From: Zonotrichia leucophrys gambelii
Lineage: Eukaryota > Chordata > Aves > Passeriformes > Passerellidae
DNA: 64,000 nucleotides
NCBI RefSeq assembly: GCF_028769735.1
Contig: NC_088173.1
Span: 61,970,421 to 62,034,420, forward strand
Direction: 5' to 3'
This document shows, in pieces, positions 11,542 through 23,821 of the stretch (position 1 is the first letter of the stretch; every line of letters starts with the position of its first letter). The notes below the pieces were generated by a model. It had not been told where the DNA came from. It worked only from the letters and a program-made list of their open reading frames with translations, and did no database searches. The position numbers and the translations under genes are program-made.

Positions 11542-14500
11542 CAAGGAAAGTTTCAGAATAAAAATAATCACTGAGGCTTAACTTCATGGAGAATGCCATA
11601 GAAAATGGGTTTGTTCTGGTTTTCCATCAGGATCAATTAATCTACCAGACCTACACTTAATCTGCAAGGAGACAACAGGAATAATGTAACTGAGATGCAC
11701 TAGAACAGTTTCAAAAATGATATTCACTCTAATAGCAGGGAACAAATTATTTTTCCTTTTCCAAATGAGAAGTTAAAAGGTATGGGCATGTTAAAAGAAC
11801 AGAGGAGATCTGGGACATGGAACAAAGATTATCTAAGAGCTTATCAGTGGGTGAAACTGAATTTATTGTGTTGTTTAATTCAAAATGTGTGAAGAAGAAT
11901 TACATATGCAATTTTTTCCAGATTAACTGCATGAGTAAGGCATATTAGAAATTTGAAGACAAGTAAATAAAGCTAGTGCTGAATGAAGGTTTGTCTATGA
12001 CATTGAAAGGAAGCTATTTTATTTTCTTCCTGTGACAGCTTATATGTCTTCAGATTGGAGAAAAGGAAGGAGAATAATTGGCTACTTTACTTTTAGAAAG
12101 GCTGCTATGATATATTCTGTCTTTACTTCCAGTCATGGTTCACGGTTTTCAGGTTCATGAAATGCCTGCATATCACAACCCTGAAAGAATAAGCAGTAAA
12201 AAAAAGCTTCCATCCAAGGTTCAGGTAACTCTAGGACATCCTCATCTAATTGAATGGTGAAACAACCAGCATAACTCACTCTTTCAGCGGTTATTTAAAA
12301 TGGTTACCTATCTTTTGACTACGTAGAAAGATCCTGCACCCTTCAATCTGAAAATAAATGCAAACAAACAAAAGAACAATGCCAACCACTAATCTGATTC
12401 TGATATCTGATTTTTCTCTAGACTCTCCATTGTCTGGAAACAGTATATATGAAATTCTCTGTTAGAGAGTAACAAGATTTACACAGAAAAATACTTAGTG
12501 TCCTTGAAACAACTGATTTCATTTCTGGAAATCAAATCATACAAGAGAGAATTTTAGGTTATCTATTGATAATAAACAAAATAAAAAATGTATTCTAGCT
12601 TTCCTGACCCAGAACATTGCATCTCGTACCTTATTTTCTGGTATGGCTGTGAAGAAAACAAATGGAAATCCTTTTCAATTGGGCATACTGTAATCTAGCA
12701 AGCTGCTGAATCTGATAAACATCTGTCTCATTTCTGTTGTTTTTCACAAGAATCTAAAGAATTCATTTGTTTCCAGACATTTAGTTACCTGCCTGAATTT
12801 GGAATCCAAGTTTAAAAAAGTGATGATCAGATTTGACTGATTAGTTTTTTGCTTTTTATTTTGGGAGGGGAGTGTGTGTGTGTATGGGATTTTTCAATGC
12901 AATTTCACACAAGTACTAAAGATTTTTAAAGATCACTGTTATGTATCAGAGTTAAAACCAATTAGCCTGTAGTAGAACATTCACAAATAGATGAAATTAA
13001 TGTCTAGGTTCAGGTATTTTTAGAGTTTATGTTTGGCCTTAATCACAGCATATTGTCTATCATAGAACAATTTTTTTTCTGTTTGTATGTCTGGTGCTCT
13101 CTTTTTTAAAATATTCACTGGGTAAGAAACATGGTTTGAGATTTAAAGGGCTAAAAATGTTTTATGGGCTGTACAGTCACATTCTCAGTAAATGTCACTT
13201 CTTCTACAATGGGAACTCCTGTTAAAGAGTAAGCTAGAGATTTTCTGATATTCTCCCCTCACATTGATGAAATCATAATATTTAGTTCACATTATCAGGG
13301 AATTCCTCTAATCAGTAAGTAATATCTATGTATTTAAACAATGAACGAAAACATTACTGGCCAAGACAGTAAGTTAAATCCAGCATTGCTTGGCATGAAT
13401 TTTCAATGCTGATGAAGTTGATGCAAAGGAACTACCTCCAACCACAAATTAAGGCTCCATTTCTTATTGGTTATGGATCCAAACTCCACTGAGATGGCCT
13501 ACATTCTCAGAAACTGTGAGGACATGGATCTGAGATGAAAATTACCACAGATATAAGATAATAAGTCATTGGATTTGGTTGATCTATGGCTAGGTGATGG
13601 TAAATTAGTAATCTAATTTATTGTTAGATATTAAAAAACCCATTAAAGTTCACCTGTTTTAAAGGTGCCAAACATTTTTTTCTGTGTTTGAACTGTGGGT
13701 ATCAAAAATTATTAAACAATTTAAGCATTGTAATCTCATTGCAGTAGGAATTAAGCACCTAGTTTTCTTGTTGAATCTGTTTTGACAATGTTTGAAAAAT
13801 AAATTCAGTTCCATTGGAAAAAGCCTTTTAATGTAACCTGCAGATTATAAGAATATTACCAAGATGCAGTCAATAGAAAGTCTAAAATTTTCCACAAGAT
13901 CTAATGGATGGAATATGATGTATAAAGAAGTGCTGGATCAGATATAATTCAGTGAGCTGAATGTGACCTGTATTGCCTATCACATGATATTCCTAGTGTC
14001 TTGATATGCCTGCATTTTCATAATAATTGCATTAATTTTTTGTCACATTTTGAAATTTCTACTGAGTTCTGAGTTTAAAATTAAGAAAATGGAATTAAAC
14101 TTGATCTATTCAAAACCCACTGAAAACTGTTAAATAATGAACACACCTCTACCTTTATAGTACACCTATAAATATGTGACAGAATCGAAAGTGGTTTTTA
14201 CCTGCATCTCAAAAAAAGAACAAAAGGTTCTCATCATAAGAGAAGAGTGCTTAGAAGAGAAAAATACAATGTCGTCATACTCATCCAGCTGGTTAAAGGC
14301 TAGGAAAAGATTAATAGTTATAGTACAAATTAAAATGTGAATATAATAATGTAATTTTATTCTACTTTCATCGTAATTGAAAAGGTGTAATGGGAGAGAT
14401 GGATGTGGTTCGAAGTGTGTATGTAATGAAGTACCTCAAACTGTGAACACATGGGTAATTAAAAGGAAACTAATCTCATCCAAAATAGTATTGGGCATTG

Positions 14501-16485
14501 GCTAATCAAATGATAATGTTAATCTTGCTATCCAAGAAAGTAATTTTCTATTCCAGAGATTTTGTAGTTTTATAATGCATCGTGTTATGTTTGTTGCCAT
14601 AGCCTTTAATTGGAAAATGCACAATTCAAAGGATTGAATTTAATGTTATTGAAATTATATTTAGATTTTGTACTTAGATTTCCTAGAAAATGTCATGCTT
14701 TTTTGCATTTGTTATCGTGCTATTTGCTCATTGTATTTATAATTTACCAGTGTACACACTGTAAAACTTCTGTTAAATTTATGTACCAGCATATGTGAAC
14801 ATTTTTCATGGTTAATCCTTGTAAAACCAGTTTCTTATTGTAATACTTTTAGCATATAGCAGTAAAGAAGGAAGAATACAATTCCACAAAGTATTTCTTT
14901 TTCTTAGACTTCTGTTTTCTTTTTCAATTGAGCAATCCCTGGGGCCAGGTATCATTCATCAGAAAAGTAATGAAAATTGGACTGAATCTAGGAAGATAAC
15001 CTATCCCTTCATTTGCAAATGAAATTGTCAATAAGCCTAGTCTGCATCTCTCACAGTGATGTCAGTTCTTAAAGTCAGACCACAAAGCCTGGCGTAAACA
15101 CTCCTTGAGCATTGCTTTGCAAATAAATGTACTAAAAATATAGGAGGGAGTCCTATTGAGGAGAGAGGCAAGAGCTACTGATCTAATCTCCATAATCTTC
15201 ATAACTTACTTTCAGAAATGCATTATAACTGCTGTATTTGTTTTAAACAAGCTGAGGGGATGGATTTTATCCTTTGCCCTCTGTGTACAAGCCACCATAT
15301 GTATACTAACATATACATTCTGTCCAATACATATTATGGAATAGAAAAAAAAACCAAAACAAAATAAAAAATCCCCTAAAAACCAGCTTCATTTCTCAGC
15401 TATACTTCTCATCATACTGTAATTTTCAGACAACAAATTATGGAGCTAAGTGAAACAATTTGATGGGAAAATTTTTATGTAGTTCTTTCCAACTGTTCCC
15501 AGATTCATCAATGCTTAATCCACCTGTCAGTAGGAGTGCATGACTTGCCAACTGTTGTAGTATTTCACATTAAAATTCTCTTTAATTTTCCAGGATGCTG
15601 GAAGATGTAGTTGTCTTAGTGGTGGTTCCATATAACTTCCAGTCGTGACAATTTTTATTGCGCATAAAGTGAATTGAAGGAAGGAAGCATAATTGGTAGT
15701 CACAGAGATGAAAGAAAAATCTTATCAAATGGGTAGTCTGCTGTAGTATCTAGGTAAGATTCACATTCAGAATGAAATAAAATACACTGCTGTAAACTGT
15801 TTAGATTTTTAATTTTGCTTTAATCAAAGCCATTTTCACACAGTAATTTGATTTGTTTGACATTAATCAGAAACTGCAAATACAAATAATGAACACGGTT
15901 CTTGCTAATAGGTAGGCAGATGGATTTTCTCTATAAATATTTCAAGAGAGAAATCAATCCATAATATTATTGATTGAACATGAAATAAAAAGTGTCTATT
16001 TTTCGCTTGCTGAATGCACAAGAAATGATGTTCTGCTAATAGGAACTGCATATCCAGCAAGAAACAAATTATGTTCATGTGATCTCTTGCTGTGATGACT
16101 TCAGATCTCACAGACTAAGTAGTGCATCAGGCCAAATCTGCATCTTCCATATAGGAAAACGAAAGATGAGGAGTCAAACAGCTTCAGGTACATATGTTAG
16201 TAGTTCAGCAATTGAATTTTTTCCCCCTGGTAAGCTGTGAACATGAATCCCCTCATGGTTCAATGGGTCATTCTGCAGCTGGAAATAGTGTGTTCAAAGT
16301 CTTGCTATAATACTCGTTAAAAAGCCCATGAAAGTTTTAAAGGAAAGTAGTTGTTTTTATCTGTGTGTTAGATAAATTTTTCATCCAGAAAATTCTTGTT
16401 CATGCATTAACTTTTTTTCTGAAAACCACCCCATACAAGTGTTTGAAGATATGTCAGGCAGAAAAAAAATAAATATCTGTGTCAC

Positions 16486-16685
16486 AGAATAATTCACTTC
16501 TCATCTAGCCAAGCATCCTTTTATCACAAAGTCAACACTGAAGTGATGGGATTAGCCCATCTGGGTTTTGATAACCATCAAGCATGTGAAGTCTACCTGG
16601 ATGACCTGCTCCAATGCTTAATTATACTTGGAATGAATAAACTTCTCCTTGTAACTCCTTAAGAACCAGACAATTGATAACCATT
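16486..16685 (-). mobile_element. CR1 LINE 3' end, first part of a split copy
   Basis: Reverse complement of a CR1 3' terminus. The degraded tail 'gtcacagaataattcac' is at about 16481. It is followed by 'gacctgctccaatgcttaat' (16603-16622), equivalent to the family words 'cctgttccaatgcttaac', and then 'cttctccttgtaactcctta'. It ends abruptly where an ERVL-type LTR begins at 16686. CR1-like words resume after the LTR (17375-17545), so this appears to be one element split by insertion. Confidence 0.75.
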
Positions 16686-17248
16686 TGTTGTGGTTTAATC
16701 CCAGTAAACAAGTACCATGCAGCTGCTCACTCACTCTCCCACCAATGGGATTGAGAAGAGAATCAGAAGGGTAAAACAGGAAAACTCATTGGTAAAGACA
16801 GTTTAATAGGGAGAGCAAAAGCAGTTCATGCAAACAAAACAAAACAAGAAATTAATTTACCATTTCCATGGGCAGGCAGGCATTCAGCCATGCCTGGAAG
16901 AGCAGGGTTCCTTCACCTATAACAGTGATTTGGGAAGACAAAAGCCATCTCTCCAAATGTCTCCCCCTTCTTCAAATACAGAGCATGATGTCACGTGGTC
17001 TGGAATAACTTTGGTCAGTTTGGGTCACTTGTCCTGGCTTTGTCTCCTCCCAACCTCCCATGGACACCCAAGTTCCTTGCCAGAGTGGCAGTGCAAAAAC
17101 CAGAGAAGACCTTGGATCTGTGTAAGAGCTGCTCAGAAATAAGAACAAAATCACTGTATTAATCCTGTATTCAGAACAAATCCAAAACACAACTCCATGC
17201 CAAATACTGTGAAGACAGTTGACTCTACCCTAGCCAAAGCCAGCACCC
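16686..17248 (-). mobile_element. Solo LTR of an avian ERVL-type retrovirus
   Basis: An ancient endogenous retrovirus LTR without internal genes. The plus strand begins tgttgtggtttaatcccag (16686) and ends near 'agccaaagccagcacc' (17232-17247). This is the reverse complement of the family form that runs from tgtcctggttt to accacgaca, so the transcription sense is minus. Family words seen are 'gacagtttaatagg' (poly(A)-signal region), 'ttggtcagtttgggtcact', 'gtcctggctttgtctcctcc' and 'cttggatctgtgtaagagct'. No clear target-site duplication is visible. It sits inside CR1 sequence and is therefore younger than that CR1. Confidence 0.85.
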
Positions 17249-17374
17249 CAGTCTCTCTTTTCTCCTGTTGGTGCACATCTGTAAAGGACCTGGCTCACTT
17301 TTCTGTTTAGGCTTTAGGGGGCTCAGCTGGCCTCTTCAGGATCAACAACACAATCTGCCCACAGGCTTCAATCT

Positions 17375-17545
17375 CTGACTATTCTGGTGGCTCATTGCTG
17401 AATTTACTGCAGTCTGTTTCTCATGCAAGGCCAAAACATGGTTGTTGTATTCTAGGTGCAATGTAATGACTACCAAGTATAGGGTAATAACCTCTTTCCA
17501 AAATCCAGTGGCTGCACTTCTGTTAATATTGTCTGTATCCCTTTA
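17375..17545 (-). mobile_element. CR1 LINE fragment, probable continuation after the LTR
   Basis: Reverse-complement CR1 words resume here: 'attctggtggctcattgctg', 'ttgtattctaggtgcaatgt' and 'taataacctctttccaaaat'. They correspond to the CR1 region upstream of its 3' terminus. Position and orientation match the 16486-16685 piece. The segment 17249-17374 is too diverged to assign confidently. Confidence 0.55.
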
Positions 17546-17663
17546 GCCTTCAGTATTCATTTCTACTGACTGAATTCCTGAAATAATTTGGAAAGATCTT
17601 TTCAAAACTTGCAAAAAATGATTGATTTAATCTGGAACTTAGTATATAGGATCTTTGTAATGA

Positions 17664-18707
17664 TGCCATGTGCTGACACTGGCTGGACACTGGGCAACCA
17701 CCTAAGCTGCTCACTCACTCTCCTCCAACAAACTGGACAGAAGAGAGCAAACTTGATGAAGGGTTATAAGCTGAGATGAGGACCAGGACAGAGATCACTC
17801 ATCAAATATCATCACAGGCAAAACAGGCTCAGCATAGAGATATGCATTGAATTTATTACACCAAAAAAATCAGAGCAGGATAATGAGAAAATAAAACCTT
17901 ACATACTCCTTCTTCCCCTCCTTCTTTCCAGCTCTACCTCCTGCCCCAGTGGTGCAGGGAGACAAGGAATGGGGGCTGCAGTCAGTTCTTCACCTGTGGC
18001 TTCTCCCACTGCCCAGGGTGAGGAGTCATTTCCCTGCTCCACTGTGGGGTTCCTCCCACAGGAGGCAGCTCTCCAAGAACTCCAGTGTGAGTTCATCTCA
18101 CAAGCAGCAGTCCTGCCCAGACTGCTGCAGCATGAGTCACTCTTACAATGGGTACAGTCTTGGACTTGCTCTTCCCGTGTGGATCCCTCACAGGGTCCTG
18201 CCAGAAAACCTGCTCCAGCATGGGTTTCCCATGGGTTCACAGATCTCTGAAGGCATCCACCCACTCCAGCGTGGGGCTCCTCCACAGCCTCTGGGTGAAT
18301 CTCTGCATTCCTGTGTTCCTCCATGGGCTGCAGGGGCACAGCTCCCTCACCATGGTCTGAACTACAGGCTGCAGGGGAATCTCAGTTCCAGTGGTGGAAG
18401 CACCTCCTGCCCCTCCTTCTCCACTGACTTTGATTTCTGGAGAGTTGCTCCTCTCACATGATTTCACTTTTCTCTTCTCTGGTCACAATTACAACTGTGC
18501 AAGAACTTTTTTTCTTTCTTCTTAAATATGTATCACAAAGGTGTTAATCACCATTTCTAATCGGCCCAGCCTTGCCCCAACAGCACATTGTCTTTGGAGC
18601 CCCCAGAGATTGGCTCTGCCAACATAGGGGAAGCTTCTGGTGGAGTCCCACATGAGCCACCCCTGTAGCCCCCAGATACCAAAACCAGGCCATGTAAAGC
18701 CAGTACA
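17664..18707 (-). mobile_element. ~1 kb solo LTR of an avian endogenous retrovirus
   Basis: A GC-richer block with sharp edges. Its plus-strand right end is 'catgtaaagccagtaca' (18691-18707), the reverse complement of an LTR start of the tgtattgggttt type. Read on the minus strand it has a TATA-like 'atatttaagaag' (complement of 18520-18531) and a poly(A) signal AATAAATTC (complement of about 17848-17856). The middle contains imperfect modules built around 'ctccagcatgggttcc'-like words. These keep several frames open: 146 codons on minus at 17899-18339 and 170 codons on plus at 17949-18461. Both frames are repeat-derived and show no retroviral protein motif. No internal viral region flanks it. 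Confidence 0.85.
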
Positions 18708-18709
18708 AA

Positions 18710-21405
18710 AGGAAAGTTAATTTTACATGCATTTATATTTTTGAAGAATTTCCTCTCATTTTCTATACACAAGGCATCCATCAGTTTACTCCATGGTCAT
18801 GACATCTCAGCTTTGCTTTGAGCTGTTTACCCATAATCATTAGAAATTAAGAACTAGTTTTCTGGCTCTATATTTCCCCATTGACAGGTCTGTCCATACA
18901 CTAACAGTTTCTGATCATACTATCCCATCAGCTGGACTACATGGTTTTTGTAAGAAATAAATGAACTGGAAAGAAATTAACTCTGCAATCCTAATAACAC
19001 ACAAGTGGCTCATGAAAAATCTACAGTTTCATATGAAATTTAAAAAAAAGCACTCCTTTTCCTCTTGGTTGTGCAGAAATCAGGAATAAATCAGGTTGTA
19101 GTTCCCAAGAATACTGCAGTCAAAAGATGAACTGGAATCAGATGGATGGAAATGAGGGTGAATTGTAGGAAAGATTGGAGCAGTGTCAGAGAAGCTGATT
19201 GCTTCTTCTCCCAGTAGTGTCAATTTGTGAGATTAACTTTGCTGTCTCATGAACCTTCATAATCAAAGTGGGGTAAGAATCTGCTTGCAGTGGAAATACA
19301 TGAAATAAATTTGCTGTCATGAATTTTCTGTTCATCTTTCTAATTGAAGTCAATTGAACTGAAGGGTAGACAGAAAGTCAGAATGTCTGATAATGTGAGA
19401 GGCCCACCTAGACACAAAGAAATTTCCATCTTCTTTTGCTGAAGAGATCTTGAGCTCATCAGCTCAATCTCCAGGACTGTGGTCATCAAGGACTACAGCC
19501 ATGCCCACTATCAGTAAAACACCAACTCTTGGTATTGAACACCCAAAGTTAGGGTGATTGCTTGGGAGATGATTGTTGAGAACTGACTGTTTCGTGTGTG
19601 TAGTGTCAGGGATCAGTCATGTATGAGAACTAGCCATAATATAAACAGTAAATTAACTGAACAACCTAATGCTTTAAAGTTTGAAATTGGCTTGATTTGT
19701 CAGTCTTGTAAACAAGTAGCAGCCTCTGTTTCCCAAACACACTTGTAAACACCTATGTTCTATTGCAACTCACTTTTCATCCTGATTTCAACGTGTAGTG
19801 AATGAAATAATGCATGAAAATTAGAAATGCCTTCAATATTACTTCAAAATATTCAAAAAGTGAACAGTTCTGCTGCTTTGGAAGGTACATAGGTCATTTT
19901 AAATGATGATGACTGTGGCTAGGTATAATCAAATAACAAAATCTCCCTTCACAGGCTTATGTAAGAGTCAGACTGTTCTTCATCAATCTTTCTGAATCTA
20001 TGACCTCAGCTTGGAGTACAAAACCCGATCCTCTAGAGTCTGTTAATCAAGAGTTTTGACTGGGAAGAAAAAAATTGCAAGAACTGGAAACTTAAAAACC
20101 CTGAAAACTACAAAAGACTTTCTTGCTTCTTCCAAAAGCTAAAAATGCTGCTTTTGCAGTTGCTGCAGATTCTACCTTCTTGGGAGTTGTGATCTTCAGC
20201 CCCAAAGATAGCTTCTCTATCAGCAATTACAGAACAAAGCACTGAGAGTGCGAAGAGAAGTTTGTTAATTTCATTTTGCAAAATGCTTTTACTAGCTCTG
20301 CTGTATCAGCTTCTCCTTAGTTCCACTGATTGTGTTGAAAGAAGTATTTTTCTCCACTCCAGAAGTATCACAAAGAAAATCTAAACAATTTTACAAAGCA
20401 TCCTTAAGTTATGAGAAGATAAAAGGCAGGGAGAAATTGGTGGGAAAAAAAAGGTGAAAAACTGGAAAAAAGAGCAACATGGAACTGTGAACTGAATTGC
20501 ATGGAAGAGAAATACAACAGCAAATAATTTTTACTTCTATTTACATAATTGTGTTTTTTAAAGGAAATAAGAAAAAAAAAGTATTATGAAGCAGAAAGAC
20601 AACGCTGTTGTGTCTAAAGCAGCATTGTCAGTAAAATAACTGTGTAGAAAATTCACCAGTTAAGATTTAAATTTCATATGCTGTATTTGTAAATCCCCAC
20701 AAGTTTTGGAAGCAAGCTCTGATATTTTACAAACTCTTAGTACTTCCTCACAGAAAATGTAATTGTTTTAGAACAAATTGCTTGACTGGAATAATAATCA
20801 CAGCAGATGGATCATGACATTCCTTTTTTTCAGTGAACACAGCAATAAAGAGTCCAGTTTTGGGGTCATTGTAGAAAATAATGCAATCAAGATGATGAAA
20901 TACAGAATTAGTTTAAAAATCAATCTATAATAAAAACTGTTCCTTTAATTCTGCAAGAGATACAGTGCTGTTGAAATGTTACATTTGGAGCTAAGATTTT
21001 TTAAAAAATGAAAAAAAATTAAAATGCAGACAACAGTTTTATAGAAGAGGTTTTTAAAAAATGTTTATTCTTCCCTAAATATACCTTTTAAATACAATCC
21101 CTTATTACCCATTCAATTTAATGGACAATGTGGACAGAAATAGTACTGGATTAAATGAATACTCATAATTAGCTTTAACACTTAGGGCCATATTTGTTGA
21201 TAGATGGGAGGTCAGCTTTGGTTTTGGTGTCATACAGAGCTTTTCTGGAAATCTGGCTGTAAATTTAACTCTAATTCAAACCACAAATGTGTTACTATGA
21301 TAGTGTGACACAAAAATATTTTAGTATGAATTTCCAGCAAATTAGTGATGTGAAAACTGTGTCATTTGATATAACATTATACTGAGTCTCATAGGGTGTA
21401 AACTT
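18710..21405. other. Intergenic DNA, nothing recognised
   Basis: AT-rich, no exon or transposon recognised. Parts such as 19380-19520 are somewhat less AT-rich and not low-complexity, but show no motif that would assign them. Confidence 0.5.
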
Positions 21406-21408
21406 TCC

Positions 21409-21800
21409 TGTTAGCAGCCGAAATGGTGCTATGGAAGAGAGCTGTCCTGTGCTCCTGCCCTGTGCCTGCAGCACTGATAACACCAGGGTGTTTTCAGCAC
21501 TGCTGCGACGCTGTTGAGTGAGGGATGGAATGAATGCCTCCAGCCGTCAGAGGGGAAATGGAATTTGTTTATTAGGAAGAAGTCAACTTTTATAGTCTGA
21601 CTCACTAAGCTGATACCTGATGGTTATCAAAGTGAAAACCTCTCACACTGTTGGTGAACTATGAACAGCACACTCTGGAGAACCATATCTATAAACAATG
21701 TTACAGAAAGAGAGATAATTGTTTGAATTCTTTCCTCTAATTTTCCCACAGCTTCTACACTGCTTCCCAGGATTTTCCTGGGAGAAGCATGTCTCTTTCT
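21409..21800 (-). mobile_element. ERV LTR (minus-sense), boundaries approximate
   Basis: The minus strand shows a compact LTR core promoter and poly(A) layout. TATAAAA (complement of 21588-21594) is followed 15-20 bp later by AATAAA (complement of 21568-21573), then a 'ctctgacggctggaggcatt' stretch and an end near 'caccctggtgttatca'. I recognise neighbouring words ('gtgaactatgaacagcacac', 'ccatatctataaacaatgtt', 'gagaagcatgtctctttctg') from passerine LTRs. The left edge could be 21409 (tgttagcagccg) or 21475. No internal viral genes are present. Confidence 0.65.
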
Positions 21801-21965
21801 GTTCAGAGGATATGTAATTACTGCACTGCTGAGCAGGGCTTACACAGAGCCAAAGCCTTTCTGCCTCACACCAACCCACCAGCAAGGGGAAGCTTGGAGA
21901 GACACAGCTGGGACGTCTGGCCTCAACTGACTGAAGAGATTCCATGCATATCATGCAATACTTCT
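21801..21965 (+). mobile_element. ERVL-type LTR fragment (U3 part)
   Basis: Sequence resembling part of the ERVL LTR in sense orientation: 'gctgagcagggcttacacag', 'agccaaagcctttctgcctc', 'gacacagctgggacgtctgg' and 'caactgactgaagagattcc'. It abuts the minus-sense LTR on its left with no gap. This means one LTR inserted beside or into another, or that the two form one chimeric family. The right edge fades near 21965. Confidence 0.55.
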
Positions 21966-22546
21966 CATGGACACACAGATTTTAAACAGCTTGTTCTCTC
22001 TCTTAACCTACCTCAGGAAAAAAAATAAAATAAAAAGGACCTGGGTAGCATGATATAAAGATTTGGAGAAAAAAGCTACATGCCCATGTCCAGAAAGATT
22101 CTTCTCTCTCTCTCTGTGTATGGCTCATAAAGAGTAAAATACAGCTTCATTCAGTTATAGAAGCCAAATGATACCCACCCAAATCAGCGTGGATGAATTT
22201 CAAGATTCCAGACTGACCATGTGAGCCTTAAAACATTCACCTATATTAGCTAACCTGTGTGTTTTGCTGGCACAAGCAATGATCACATTCAGTGTATTAG
22301 TGAACATAATATAGCAAATGTGCAAGCCCATACAGCCTGGTAGTATTTTTCTTCTTATAATTAATGTGTCCTGGGTTATATTTGAAATTGGATTTTTTAT
22401 TTAATATGTTTTTAATATTTCAAAATCAAGTAGAATTCTAGAATTCCCATTTACTATTTAGTATTCCAAAATGTTTTGAGATTTCAGTTTGGATGTTTCT
22501 TCTTATGGTTATTAGTATTAGCATTAGTATTAGTGCCTAATAGTGC

Positions 22547-22580
22547 CCAAATGCCTAAAGTGTTAGCTTTAGGCATTTGG
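22547..22580. repeat. Perfect 14-bp hairpin, 6-nt loop
   Basis: Arms ccaaatgcctaaag (22547-22560) and ctttaggcatttgg (22567-22580) are exact reverse complements around loop tgttag. Function unknown; it is not followed by a T-run that would suggest Pol III termination. Confidence 0.85.
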
Positions 22581-23802
22581 ACTTTTTCAGACACAACCTA
22601 CACATTTTTATTCAAATTCCTGACTTGTTTTAAATTTCAATAGAAGCTTTCACTGAAGTCTCAGCCAACAAGAATTAAACAACTTTCCTGTTAGGTCACA
22701 TGACATATCCCATGATATTTTGATATTTGATATTTGTCTTTGCCCCCTCAAGCTTCCTGTCTTAAGTAGCTCTATTTCTACTAAAAGGTGAAATTTATTT
22801 GTGTTTGCTTTAATCCACTGTGACAAGAATCATGGGGAGTAAATATTCTTTTCTGATTGGTTGTTGGACTACATAAAGGATATTCCTGCTCACAGAATAT
22901 TTCTAATAAATACACTTCTTGCAAAGCATGACCAGGTGACTTGATACAAACATTCTACTTGGTGGCACAGAGATGTTGGCAAGATATAATGAAGAAATCT
23001 TTCTCCTCTTTGATGTGTCTCCTTTATTATCATGATTTAAAAAGGACTGCCAAGAGGTTGCCTTATCAAAAGTATTTAGAATTTTTTAAAAAATCAAAAA
23101 CCAGATAAAAAATAGCAATCTAATGCTGTATTTTAAAACTCAAAAATACATTTGAATTTTTAAAGTAATTTGCTTAAAGCATGCCCTGAGCATTGCAAAC
23201 TTATTTCATATAAATATTCTACCAATTCTGGGTCAGCAAAAAGTAATTTAATTAAATGGCAAATTTTTCAAACATTAGAAAATATATTGACAGACATTCA
23301 TAGGATTCATAGAATTCATAGGATGAAACTATTATGTTAAAGAGAGTTGTACAAAACATCTTTTGCAAGTTTTGTAGGTCTTACACGCTGAGTGCACTTG
23401 TGCATAACAATCTGTGGCGGTGAAGAGTTTATGGCACAATCTTTTCTCTGGAACCATCCTCAGCCCTCTCATTTGCTTTCTTTCTCTCGCACTAAAAAAA
23501 ACCCAAAGAAACTAACATGGTTCATAGGATGGTCACTACAGTTTGTTGATCCTGATAAATTAATCCTAATAAAAAGTTAGAAAGTATGTTCAAATTTAAG
23601 TGGGAGCAAGTGATGTAAACTACACATGAAATCTCACTCCATAGTATCTAGAGTAATTTATAACTTCCAATCATATTTTGCCTGTGGAAGAGCAAAATCC
23701 CTGAATTGCTTCAATAGATTTAGAATGGTTTTCTCCACCTAAGAAGCTGCATATCACTTACAGTGAAATTTTCTCCCACCCAAGAGATCTTTACCTTATA
23801 AT

Positions 23803-23821
23803 GCAATAATAATAATAATAA
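23803..23821. repeat. Short (AAT) microsatellite
   Basis: About five to six AAT/ATA trinucleotide units in an uninterrupted run. Confidence 0.9.

Larger units (their letters stand above)
9320..16480. other. Long intergenic stretch, no gene seen
   Basis: Seven kilobases of AT-rich DNA without recognisable exons or large transposons. Small items inside: a 17-bp tandem duplication (9416-9449), a repeated 'atatcccaatt' word (10494-10527), a poly(A)/(AAAC) tract (11488-11541) and a short (GT) run near 12872-12883. Open frames here are short and compositionally random. Confidence 0.55.

Noticed and set aside
17949..18461. 170-codon plus-strand open frame, the longest in the window
   Set aside because: It lies wholly within an LTR on its antisense strand, is Pro/Ser/Leu-rich from repeated modules, and matches no protein motif.
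16686..18707. Possible full-length endogenous retrovirus bounded by the two LTRs
   Set aside because: The two LTRs are of different families and the spacer is CR1-like with no gag, pol or env sequence.
23298..23325. Three 'ttcatagga/a' words that could be a CR1 octamer tail
   Set aside because: No CR1 body sequence is recognisable on either side, so it is only noted in the intergenic entry.
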